Assembly: GCA_012799265.1 (NCBI GenBank)
Contig: JAAZLP010000192.1
Location: forward strand, 1-10,861
Direction of reading: 5' to 3'
DNA length: 10,861 bases
Source of the DNA: Phyllobacteriaceae bacterium
Lineage (GTDB): Bacteria; Pseudomonadota; Alphaproteobacteria; Rhizobiales; Devosiaceae
Below are positions 1 to 6,110 of this stretch, piece after piece. Every line of letters starts with the position of its first letter. Positions within the stretch are counted from its first letter, which is position 1. Position numbers and translations under genes: made by a program. Under the pieces are notes generated by a model. That model searched no databases. It had not been told where the DNA came from and saw nothing but the letters and a program-made list of their open reading frames with translations.

Positions 1-860
1 CCAAGCCGGGTCACCCGGTCTGGCTTCGCCTCAACCCCGGCTTCGGCCACGGCCATAGCCGCAAGACCAATACCGGTGGCCCCTCGAGCAAGCACGGAAT
101 CTGGCACGACGAGCTTGAAGCCTGCCTTCGCCTCGTCGACCAATATGAGCTGACCCTCGTCGGCCTTCACATGCATATCGGCTCGGGCGTCGACTATCAG
201 CACCTCCACCGCGTCTGCGACAGCATGGTGGACGCGGTGCGCCGCGCCAATCGCCCGCTCAAGGCGATCTCCGCTGGCGGCGGGCTTTCCGTGCCCTATC
301 GCGCCGGTGAGCCCGAGATCGACATCGCTGAATATTACGCCTCCTGGGACAAGGCCCGGAAGGAAGCCGAGGCCATCACCGGCAATTCCATTCGCCTCGA
401 ACTCGAGCCCGGCCGCTTCCTCGTCGCCAATGCCGGCGTCCTCGTTGCGGAGGTGCGCGCGGTCAAGACGGTGGCCAATAATCAGTTCGTGCTGATCGAC
501 GCCGGCTTCAGCGATCTCGCGCGCCCGGCAATGTATGGCAGCCACCACGACATCGCCTTCTTCCATCGCGACGGCAGCCCCGTCACCGGAAATGCCGGTG
601 CGGCCGCCGTGGCCGGTCCGCTCTGCGAATCTGGCGACGTCTTTACCCAGTCCGATGGCGGCTTTGTCGAATTCCGCGACATGGCCATTCCGTCGGTCGG
701 TGATCTCGCGATCCTCCGCGATGCCGGTGCCTATGGCGCCAGCATGTCGTCGAACTACAATACGCGTCCGCTGATCCCGGAAATGTTGCTCGAGGATGGC
801 GCCCTGCGCGTCATCCGCCGCCGGCAGACGGTGGCCGAACTGCTCGCACTCGAAGACTGA
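1..860 (+). CDS. lysA: Diaminopimelate decarboxylase, 3' part (5' end outside window)
   Basis: PLP-dependent enzyme that decarboxylates meso-diaminopimelate to L-lysine, the last step of the DAP pathway, in the cytoplasm. The frame is open from base 3 to the TGA at 858-860, giving 285 visible residues of a family usually about 420 long. The N-terminal barrel with the PLP lysine is therefore outside the window. Visible motifs in order: GFGHGHS and KTNTGG, HMHIGSGVDY (about 168-197), the phosphate-binding glycine loop AISAGGGLSVPY (about 270-302), ELEPGR, PLCESGDVFTQ with the catalytic cysteine (about 616-650), and SNYNTRPLIPE near the end. These match the E. coli-type LysA closely and differ from the usual rhizobial type. 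The methionine at 171 is internal, not a start. The gene converges on the ChaC-like gene with a 6-nt gap. Identity is very secure; whether this is the only lysA in the genome cannot be seen. Confidence 0.96.
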   Translation, partial: KPGHPVWLRLNPGFGHGHSRKTNTGGPSSKHGIWHDELEACLRLVDQYELTLVGLHMHIGSGVDYQHLHRVCDSMVDAVRRANRPLKAISAGGGLSVPYRAGEPEIDIAEYYASWDKARKEAEAITGNSIRLELEPGRFLVANAGVLVAEVRAVKTVANNQFVLIDAGFSDLARPAMYGSHHDIAFFHRDGSPVTGNAGAAAVAGPLCESGDVFTQSDGGFVEFRDMAIPSVGDLAILRDAGAYGASMSSNYNTRPLIPEMLLEDGALRVIRRRQTVAELLALED

Positions 861-866
861 CGTCTC

Positions 867-1601
867 CTATCGGGGCGGCCCGTAAGCTGCCTCGATCCGC
901 TCCGCCACCATATCCTGCAATCGCCAGAGATGGGGATCGTGAATGCCCATCTGTTCGAGGTGGTCGACCGTCGCGTGAAGGTAGTCGGCCATGGAGCCGC
1001 GCGGCCCGACAGCTCGCGCCAGCACATCTGCAATCTCGGCGTCGGAAAGGCCTGAGACATAGCGGCCGGAATGCCGGTCAATGCAGAAGGTGATCGCGCG
1101 GATCTTGCGGTCGCCCGCTTGGACAGTCACCCAGCGGGGCGGGAAGGGCGATGGCCGCCAGGCCATCTCACGTTCAAAAAGCTTGATGAGATTTTCATCC
1201 ACCCGGTCCGGCGGCAGTCGATAGGCGACACCCTTGCAGGCGCCGCCGCGATCCAATGCCAGCATCAGGCCCGGTGCCTCGTCGCTGCCGCGCCAGGAGT
1301 TGAGCCAGCCAAGGCAAAAGGATCGGTGCCAGCCCCGCACTGTGCCGGTGCGGATTTCGACGAAGTCGCAGGCTGGCTGCCAGATCAGTGAGCCATAGGC
1401 GAAAAACCAGATCTCATCGTGATTATCGAGCTGGCTCAGCAGCGCTTTGATCGTCGCGCGATGATCGGCCTCGGTCGAGGCAATCATGCCATCGGGCGCT
1501 GCCGACATTGCCGTGCTGATTTCGGGAGGCTGTAGATAGGCGACGTGTCGAGCGGTGAGACGCATCTGTCGCGGCTTTAGAGGCAAGGCGATCTCCGTCA
1601 T
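867..1601 (-). CDS. chaC: ChaC-family gamma-glutamylcyclotransferase
   Basis: Probably a cytoplasmic enzyme that cleaves glutathione (or related gamma-glutamyl peptides) to 5-oxoproline and the remaining peptide. The 244-aa product has the substrate-binding loop in FAYGSLIW (residues about 67-74), the family segment following it (RTGTVRGWHRSFCLG), a conserved tryptophan-rich stretch, and FEREM around residue 145, which holds the expected catalytic glutamate. The start at 1601 is preceded by GGTGGAAGA. Met12 (MRLTARHVAYL) resembles the N-terminus of shorter homologues and is a realistic alternative start. The gene lies 67 nt downstream of argH on the same strand, so cotranscription is possible. 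At its 3' end it faces lysA. The family call is secure from the motifs. Substrate preference (glutathione versus other gamma-glutamyl compounds) is inference. Confidence 0.9.
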   Translation of the reverse strand: MTEIALPLKPRQMRLTARHVAYLQPPEISTAMSAAPDGMIASTEADHRATIKALLSQLDNHDEIWFFAYGSLIWQPACDFVEIRTGTVRGWHRSFCLGWLNSWRGSDEAPGLMLALDRGGACKGVAYRLPPDRVDENLIKLFEREMAWRPSPFPPRWVTVQAGDRKIRAITFCIDRHSGRYVSGLSDAEIADVLARAVGPRGSMADYLHATVDHLEQMGIHDPHLWRLQDMVAERIEAAYGPPR

Positions 1602-1668
1602 TCTTCCACCGGATGACGCCGAAGCGTCACCCGATCAGAAGCTCCTAACGGTGGCGTGCTTCGCGCCC

Positions 1669-3114
1669 CTATTCAACCCCACCGTCGCCATGACCGTGCT
1701 TTTTCGCCTTGAGGGCGCGCGGCTCATGGGTTTCGCCGGTCAGCGCGCTCTTCCAGCGGGCCGCCTGGGCCAGCACATTGGCCGGCGCCGTGCCACCATA
1801 GGACTGGCGGGCGGCCACAGAGGCCTCCACGGTCAGCACCTTATGGATGCGGCTATCGATGCGCTCGTCCACCTGCTTGAAGTCCTCGATGGTGAGGCCT
1901 TCAAGTCCGGTATTCTTGCTTTCCGCCAGCGCCACGATCTGCCCGGTAATGTGGTGCGCATCGCGGAAGGGGATATTGAGCTCACGCACCAGCCAGTCGG
2001 CGATATCGGTGGCGGTCGAGAACCCGGCAGCTGCCGAAGCGCGCATCTTTTCGCGGTTGGGCTCGAGGTCGGCGACCATGCCGGTCATCGCGGCCAGCGA
2101 CAGCGACAGCGCATCAAGCGCGTCGAAGGCGACTTCCTTGTCTTCCTGCATGTCCTTGGAATAGGCGAGCGGCAGGCCCTTCATCACGACCAGCAGCGAG
2201 GTCAGCGCGCCCAGGATGCGGCCGATCTTGGCGCGCACCAGTTCGGCGGCGTCCGGATTGCGCTTCTGCGGCATGATCGAGGAGCCGGTGGTGAACTTGT
2301 CACTGAGGCGCACAAAGCCGAACTGCGCCGAAGACCAGATCACCATTTCCTCGGCAAAGCGCGAGAGGTGCATGGCGCAGATCGAGGCGGCAGCCAGCGT
2401 CTCGAGGATGAAGTCGCGATCCGAGACAGCATCCAGCGAATTGGCAGTCGGGCGATCAAAGCCCAGCGCCTCGGCGGTCTGGAAACGGTCGATCGGGTAG
2501 GGCGTGCCGGCCAGCGCGGCCGAACCGAGCGGGTTTTCGTTGAGACGCTTGCGCGCATCGAGCAGACGACCGGCATCGCGGCCGAGCATTTCGACATAGG
2601 CCAGGAGGTGATGGCCAAAAGTCACCGGCTGGGCGTTCTGCAGGTGGGTGAAGCCGGGCATGATGGTCTCGGCTTCTTCCTCGGCGCGCTTGACGAGGCC
2701 AAGCTGCAGCGTCTGGATCTGCGCCACCAGATGGTCGATCGTATCGCGGACATAGAGCTTGAAATCGGTCGCCACCTGATCGTTGCGCGAACGGGCGGTA
2801 TGCAGGCGTCCTGCAGCGTCGCCGATCTTTTCGCGCAGGCGGGATTCTACATTCATATGAATGTCTTCGAGTGCCCGCGAGAACGTGAACGAGCCACCCT
2901 CGATTTCTCCGAGCACCTCGTCTAGACCGGCCAGGATGGCGTCGCGATCGGCCTGCGTCAGAATGCCGGTTGCGGCGAGCATTGTCGCATGGGCCTTTGA
3001 TCCGGCAATATCCTGGCGGAAAAGACGCTGATCGAAACCGATCGATGCGTTGATTTCTTCCATGATGGCGTCGGGGCCGGATGCGAACCGTCCACCCCAC
3101 ATCTTGTTGCTCAT
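1669..3114 (-). CDS. argH: Argininosuccinate lyase
   Basis: Cleaves argininosuccinate to arginine and fumarate, the final step of arginine biosynthesis; a cytoplasmic homotetramer of the fumarase/aspartase superfamily. The 481-aa product has family length and begins MSNKMWGGRF, the usual ArgH N-terminus. It carries HTARSRNDQ (residues about 105-113), GFTHLQNAQP with the general acid/base histidine near 157, and the signature GSSIMPQKRNPD (about 277-288) with the catalytic serine on the mobile loop. The ATG at 3112-3114 is preceded on its strand by AAAGG with a 6-nt spacer, which supports this start. It is divergent from tlpA, an arrangement known from rhizobia. The long antisense frames over this gene are shadows caused by high GC. 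Confidence 0.98.
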   Translation of the reverse strand: MSNKMWGGRFASGPDAIMEEINASIGFDQRLFRQDIAGSKAHATMLAATGILTQADRDAILAGLDEVLGEIEGGSFTFSRALEDIHMNVESRLREKIGDAAGRLHTARSRNDQVATDFKLYVRDTIDHLVAQIQTLQLGLVKRAEEEAETIMPGFTHLQNAQPVTFGHHLLAYVEMLGRDAGRLLDARKRLNENPLGSAALAGTPYPIDRFQTAEALGFDRPTANSLDAVSDRDFILETLAAASICAMHLSRFAEEMVIWSSAQFGFVRLSDKFTTGSSIMPQKRNPDAAELVRAKIGRILGALTSLLVVMKGLPLAYSKDMQEDKEVAFDALDALSLSLAAMTGMVADLEPNREKMRASAAAGFSTATDIADWLVRELNIPFRDAHHITGQIVALAESKNTGLEGLTIEDFKQVDERIDSRIHKVLTVEASVAARQSYGGTAPANVLAQAARWKSALTGETHEPRALKAKKHGHGDGGVE

Positions 3115-3136
3115 CGTTAGCCTTTCGGAGAACCCA
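3115..3136. promoter_or_regulatory. 22-bp spacer between divergent argH and tlpA carrying both ribosome binding sites
   Basis: The whole gap between the two start codons is 22 bp. On the minus strand AAAGG (3121-3125) serves argH; on the plus strand CGGAG (3126-3130) serves tlpA, 6 nt before its ATG. The two sites abut. There is no room for a promoter here, so each promoter must lie inside the 5' part of the opposing gene. That placement is inference. Confidence 0.7.
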
Positions 3137-3799
3137 ATGCCGGATACCAGCGTCGACCAAAACCCAGGCCGGAGCCGTTGGCAGATGCCAGCCGTTTTGG
3201 CGGTTGCAGGATTGGGCGTAGCTATAGCGGCGTGGTTCTATCTCGGCAACACTGCCCAGGCGCAGTCCTGCCCCGCCCAGCCGATCCAGGCGCAGGTGGT
3301 GGATGCGGCCGCCGTTGGCCAGCTGGCAGCGCTCAATGGCACCGGCACCGGTCGCGGTTATGCCGACATGGCGTTCAAGGATGAGACCGGCAAGGCCATG
3401 ACCATTGCCGACTTCAAGGGCAAGGCGCTGCTGGTCAATTTCTGGGCCAGCTGGTGCGTACCCTGCCGCGAGGAAATGCCGGCGCTTGACGCGCTGGCCA
3501 CCGAGTTCAATTCCGACCGCTTCATGGTCCTGCCGATCAATCTCGATATTGGCGAGGGTGGCCTCGACAAGGCGCAGGAATTCCTCGACGAGGGCCAGTT
3601 CCAGAACCTGCCGCTCTATGCCGACAACACCTTTGCCGCCTTTGAGCGCCTCAAGCGCGAAGCCGTCGCCGTTGGATTGCCCGCAACGCTGCTGCTCGAT
3701 CCCGATGGCTGCGAACTCGCCGTGCTGCAGGGCCCGGCCGAATGGCACACTGAAGACGGCAAGGATGTCGTCAAGGCGCTGATCGGTCTGCGCGGGTAA
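3137..3799 (+). CDS. tlpA: TlpA-family membrane-anchored thiol:disulfide interchange protein
   Basis: A thioredoxin-fold protein tethered to the inner membrane and facing the periplasm. In rhizobial relatives TlpA reduces thiols needed for cytochrome oxidase (CuA/Cox) maturation. The 220-aa product has one N-terminal membrane segment (about residues 18-35) and a thioredoxin domain. The redox motif WCVPC is at 106-110 within FWASWCVPCREEMP, and the cis-proline is in GLPATLLLDPDG (about 180-191). The start at 3137 is chosen because CGGAG lies just ahead and the anchor follows directly. The frame stays open upstream to 3050, but that would run into argH and add a tail foreign to the family. The role in cytochrome assembly is inferred from the family. 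Confidence 0.92.
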   Translation: MPDTSVDQNPGRSRWQMPAVLAVAGLGVAIAAWFYLGNTAQAQSCPAQPIQAQVVDAAAVGQLAALNGTGTGRGYADMAFKDETGKAMTIADFKGKALLVNFWASWCVPCREEMPALDALATEFNSDRFMVLPINLDIGEGGLDKAQEFLDEGQFQNLPLYADNTFAAFERLKREAVAVGLPATLLLDPDGCELAVLQGPAEWHTEDGKDVVKALIGLRG

Positions 3800-3865
3800 A
3801 GTTCAGAGTGGTGCGCACTAATCGCGCCCGCCCACTGCAGCGGTAGATTGGTGACGCTAAACCAG

Positions 3866-3993
3866 CCCCACCCACCGCACCGTCCTCGGGCCCGACCCGA
3901 GGACCACTCTCCATCCGGCATAAGCTTCGAGTGGCCCTCGGATCAAGTCCGAGGGCGACACAGCGTTTGAGCGCGGCTGAGAAAACCCAGACC
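3866..3993. repeat. Paired-palindrome (REP/BIME-like) repeat, unit 1
   Basis: The unit begins with CCCCACCCACC (3866-3876). Palindrome A follows: stem GTCCTCGGG/CCCGAGGAC at 3882-3890 and 3896-3904, 5-nt loop, then CCACTC. After 29 nt comes palindrome B: stem GCCCTCGGA/TCCGAGGGC at 3934-3942 and 3948-3956, loop TCAAG. Unit 2 lies 130 bp further on; bases 3870-3913 match 4000-4043 at 43 of 44 positions. The array sits between the convergent ends of tlpA and the small gene at 4116, where stem-loops could also act as a bidirectional terminator. The flanking stretch 3800-3865 shows nothing further. I cannot name the repeat family. Confidence 0.8.
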
Positions 3994-3995
3994 CG

Positions 3996-4122
3996 CACCA
4001 CCCACCGCACCGTCCTCGGGCCTGACCCGAGGACCACTCTCCAATCCAGCACAAGCTCTGAGAGGCCCTCGGATCAAGTCCGAGGGAGGCACCGCGTTGG
4101 GAAGCTAAAGAAACCTCAGACC
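3996..4122. repeat. Paired-palindrome (REP/BIME-like) repeat, unit 2
   Basis: Tandem copy of unit 1. Palindrome A has the stem GTCCTCGGG/CCCGAGGAC at 4012-4020 and 4026-4034; its loop differs from unit 1 by one C-to-T change. Palindrome B has an 8-bp stem CCCTCGGA/TCCGAGGG at 4066-4073 and 4079-4086 around TCAAG. The tail (GCGTT, then a GCT-AGAAACC-like stretch and CAGACC) still aligns with unit 1 and runs into the stop codon of the leftward small gene at 4116-4118. Similarity is near complete in the left half and looser on the right, so the right half has diverged faster. Confidence 0.8.
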
Positions 4123-4322
4123 AGCAGGTCCACCTCGGCCCCATTGGCCGGGCCCTTGGCCAGTGGCGATGGATTGGGTTCACTCGACATCTTCGCCTGC
4201 ACCTCGATAAGCTCGCCGCGCAGACGCGCGACTTCGGTCAGGTGATGGGACTGGGGCAGGGGCGTCTCGGCCGCCATCCAGCTGATCATCACCGCGGGGA
4301 ATATGCCGATCGCGGTGGTCAT
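4116..4322 (-). CDS. Small protein of unknown function (68 aa)
   Basis: I do not recognise this protein. It has a mildly hydrophobic N-terminus (about residues 1-18), then a short stretch that could form an amphipathic helix or coiled coil (HHLTEVARLRGELIEVQAKM, about 26-45), and a proline/glycine-rich tail. Its ATG lies 4 nt after the TAG of the YjfB-like gene, with TAGGG just upstream, so the two are probably cotranscribed and perhaps translationally coupled. Its stop codon lies within the end of the palindromic repeat. Support is positional only; it could be a chance frame. Confidence 0.4.
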   Translation of the reverse strand: MTTAIGIFPAVMISWMAAETPLPQSHHLTEVARLRGELIEVQAKMSSEPNPSPLAKGPANGAEVDLLV

Positions 4323-4326
4323 GGCC

Positions 4327-4509
4327 CTAGGCCTGCTTGTCGACCTTGATGCCCTGACCCGGCGGCGGGGGGCTCAAGGCCTGCTGCATCAGCGTATTGA
4401 TCAGCTCCGACTGCATTTCATGCGCCTTCTTGAACACGGCAATCTGCACGGAATTGTGCGTCGCCGCACTGCGCGCTGCCAGCAGATTCATGGAGAGATC
4501 AGTGTCCAC
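4327..4509 (-). CDS. Small YjfB-like putative motility protein
   Basis: A 60-aa product read from the GTG at 4509. The central segment HNSVQIAVFKKAHEMQSEL, followed by INTLMQQ and a short proline/glycine tail ending KVDKQA, resembles the YjfB 'putative motility protein' family: very small proteins with an xQIAVxKKAxxxQ core. Function in that family is poorly established. Three starts are possible: TTG at 4521 (no ribosome site), GTG at 4509 (CCGGA a few bases ahead, giving an M-D-x start) and ATG at 4491 (no ribosome site). I prefer 4509. It is followed after 4 nt by the 68-aa gene. Several TTAA words lie upstream. Family assignment is tentative. Confidence 0.5.
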   Translation of the reverse strand: MDTDLSMNLLAARSAATHNSVQIAVFKKAHEMQSELINTLMQQALSPPPPGQGIKVDKQA

Positions 4510-4527
4510 GGTCCGGCTCAATCGGGG

Positions 4528-4562
4528 TTAAAGACCGGCTCACATTAGTTAAGCCGGGTTAA
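4528..4562. promoter_or_regulatory. TTAA-rich segment upstream of the YjfB-like gene, possible CtrA-like site
   Basis: TTAA occurs at 4528-4531, 4549-4552 and 4559-4562. The last two are separated by 6 nt and read TTAAGCCGGGTTAAC on the plus strand and GTTAACCCGGCTTAA on the minus strand. The alphaproteobacterial cell-cycle and motility regulator CtrA binds TTAA-N7-TTAAC, so this is one base short of consensus. CCGGCT (4535-4540) can also pair with AGCCGG (4552-4557). Weak evidence. Confidence 0.25.
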
Positions 4563-4597
4563 CGCCCTGTTCCCGCTCAAGGCTAATTTAGCTTAAA

Positions 4598-5281
4598 TCA
4601 TCGCCCGCCAAAGATCGGCGTGCCCCGGCGTTTGAGCAGGAATGCCAGCACGATCCCGGCAGCAAAGCCGCCGATATGGGCCCACCAGGCCACTGATTCC
4701 TGCGATCCCACAAGCAGATAAAAGAACTGGCTGGCGATCCAGAAGCCCAGCATCCAGAAGGCCGGGAGCGGCAGCGGGATCATCCAGACAATCTTGGCCA
4801 GCACAAAGACCCGCGCATGCGGGAAGAGCAGCACATAGGCGCCCATGACGCCTGCCACGGCGCCCGAGGCCCCGATCAGCGGACCATTGCCATCAAGATT
4901 GAAGAGGAGATGCGCCAGGGCCGCCAGCACTGCGCAGCCGAGATAGAAGATGAGATATTTGAAGTGCCCCAGCGCGTCCTCGATATTGTCCCCGAAAACC
5001 CAGAGGAACAGCATGTTGGAGAGCAGGTGCAGCCAGTCGGCATGGAGCAAGGCATAGGTGACGAGGTTCGCCCAGTCGGGCAGCCAAGCCACCGGCTGCG
5101 GATAGAGGTCCCGTACCACGATGGGGATCATGCCGAAGCTGATGGCGACATTCTCGAAGGCCGTCGGCGGCAGCAGCGACTGGAAGAGAAACACCAGACA
5201 GGTGACGGCAATCAGGCCGTAATTGACGAAGGGGCGCGGTATATGGCGGCGTGGATTGGAATCATGCAGGGGCAGAAACAG
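4598..5281 (-). CDS. Rhomboid family intramembrane serine protease (apparent CTG start)
   Basis: Inner-membrane protease that cuts transmembrane segments of other proteins with a Ser-His dyad. From 5281 the product is 227 aa with about six membrane segments. Residues seen: HADWLHLLSN (about 80-89) with the oxyanion-side His/Asn, the GASG motif with nucleophile Ser139 in a GxSGxxxG context, and the catalytic His202 in AHIGGFAAG. The first ATG/GTG/TTG in frame is GTG 5194, which would remove the conserved N-terminus FLPLHDSNP and the first membrane helix. The frame is open and family-like up to CTG 5279-5281, and AGGAG (5289-5293) lies 7 nt upstream. I therefore place the start at CTG. It follows the adenosyltransferase gene after 38 nt. 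The substrate is unknown. Confidence 0.9.
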   Translation of the reverse strand: MFLPLHDSNPRRHIPRPFVNYGLIAVTCLVFLFQSLLPPTAFENVAISFGMIPIVVRDLYPQPVAWLPDWANLVTYALLHADWLHLLSNMLFLWVFGDNIEDALGHFKYLIFYLGCAVLAALAHLLFNLDGNGPLIGASGAVAGVMGAYVLLFPHARVFVLAKIVWMIPLPLPAFWMLGFWIASQFFYLLVGSQESVAWWAHIGGFAAGIVLAFLLKRRGTPIFGGR

Positions 5282-5293
5282 GGGTGCTCTCCT
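5282..5293 (-). promoter_or_regulatory. Ribosome binding site that decides the rhomboid start
   Basis: On the minus strand AGGAG (5289-5293) is followed by the 7-nt spacer AGCACCC and then CTG. This is a strong, well-spaced site. It matches no ATG, GTG or TTG in the rhomboid frame, which is the main evidence for CTG initiation. Confidence 0.65.
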
Positions 5294-5319
5294 CGCCGGG
5301 GCGGACTGCCCGGATCGGA

Positions 5320-5910
5320 TCAGCCCTTCTTTTCCACGTCACCATAATTGCCCGGCACCCACAAGACGTCCCGCGTCCCATTCTCGTTCGCCACGCGCCC
5401 GAGAACAAAGAAAAGGTCTGAGAGCCGGTTGAGATAGCGCAGAGCCTCGGGATTGGTCTCGGGTTCGACTTCGATCAGCGCCGACACGATGCGTTCCGCC
5501 CGTCGGGTCACCGTTCGCGCCAGATGCATGGCGACCGAAAGCGGCGAGCCACCCGGCAGCACGAAACTCTTCAGCGGCTCGAGCCGCGCGTTGAAAAGAT
5601 CGATCTGGTTTTCCAGCCATTCAGTCTGCACCGGCCGGATGCGCAGGCTTGGATATTCCGCATTGGGATCATCAGCGCCTGGCGTCGCGAGGTCGGAGCC
5701 GACATCGAAGAGATCGTTCTGGATGCGCGCCAGTACGGCGTCGATCTCGTCAGTGGCGCTGAGGCGCGCCTGGCCGACAAAGGCATTGGCTTCGTCCACC
5801 GTGCCATAGGCCTCGATGCGCAGGTCATGCTTGGCGCGGCGCGGACCGCGGACGAGCCCGGTCGTGCCGCCATCGCCGGTCTTGGTATAGATGGCGTTGA
5901 GCTTGACCAT
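5320..5910 (-). CDS. pduO: PduO-type ATP:cob(I)alamin adenosyltransferase
   Basis: Transfers the 5'-deoxyadenosyl group of ATP to cob(I)alamin to make coenzyme B12 (adenosylcobalamin), in the cytoplasm. The 196-aa product has family length and all main motifs: YTKTGDGGTTGL (residues 8-19, ATP binding), GTVDEANAF (36-44), FVLPGG (116-121), RRAER (136-140, active-site arginines) and YLNRLSDLFFVL (159-170). It is the trimeric PduO/MMAB type, not the CobA/BtuR type, although databases often label rhizobial copies cobO. Its ATG lies one nt after the stop of the HIG1-like gene, and the ribosome site is weak, which suggests translational coupling. The rhomboid gene follows. Confidence 0.95.
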   Translation of the reverse strand: MVKLNAIYTKTGDGGTTGLVRGPRRAKHDLRIEAYGTVDEANAFVGQARLSATDEIDAVLARIQNDLFDVGSDLATPGADDPNAEYPSLRIRPVQTEWLENQIDLFNARLEPLKSFVLPGGSPLSVAMHLARTVTRRAERIVSALIEVEPETNPEALRYLNRLSDLFFVLGRVANENGTRDVLWVPGNYGDVEKKG

Positions 5911-5911
5911 C

Positions 5912-6109
5912 TTAGCGGCTCGCGCCGAACAGCATCAGGGCGCCGAGCAGCAGGACCAGCGCCACAGCCTGGCCGATGACGCGCAGGCGCATGAGTTTCT
6001 GGCTGGTATTGCCGGGGCCACCGCGCATCATGTTCCAAAGGCCCATGCCGAGCACGATGACGACGAAAAGAAGCGCGAGGCCAATGGCGATATTGAGAAG
6101 GGTCTGCAT
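5912..6109 (-). CDS. HIG1-domain-like small twin transmembrane protein
   Basis: The 65-aa product has two membrane helices (about residues 4-26 and 45-62) joined by a short basic, glycine-rich loop. It contains LMRLRVIGQAVAL, matching the LRxRVxxQ pattern of the HIG1 (hypoxia-induced) domain. The mitochondrial HIG1 relatives associate with respiratory complexes; the bacterial role is unknown. The start is ATG 6107-6109 with AAGG 6 nt ahead; a longer frame open to 6280 overlaps the LysR gene and is not credible. The gene begins 1 nt after the LysR stop and ends 1 nt before the adenosyltransferase start. From memory, the pairing with this adenosyltransferase is common in Hyphomicrobiales. Confidence 0.82.
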   Translation of the reverse strand: MQTLLNIAIGLALLFVVIVLGMGLWNMMRGGPGNTSQKLMRLRVIGQAVALVLLLGALMLFGASR

Positions 6110-6110
6110 G

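Noticed and set aside
2849..2864. Perfect palindrome ACATTCATATGAATGT inside argH, sharing 14 bp with the one at 10433-10448
   Set aside because: It encodes the conserved ArgH residues IHMNV, so coding constraint explains it; the match is probably coincidence.
1555..2925. 456-aa open frame on the plus strand across argH
   Set aside because: It is antisense to a certain gene, in low-complexity His/Arg/Gly-rich sequence typical of GC-rich shadow frames, with no recognisable motif.
2456..3748. 430-aa open frame on the minus strand across tlpA and argH
   Set aside because: It is antisense to tlpA and out of frame with argH, and shows no family features.
3866..4122. Possible CRISPR array
   Set aside because: Only two units with a 130-bp period, internal palindromes and diverged right halves; no short regular repeats or unique spacers and no cas genes.
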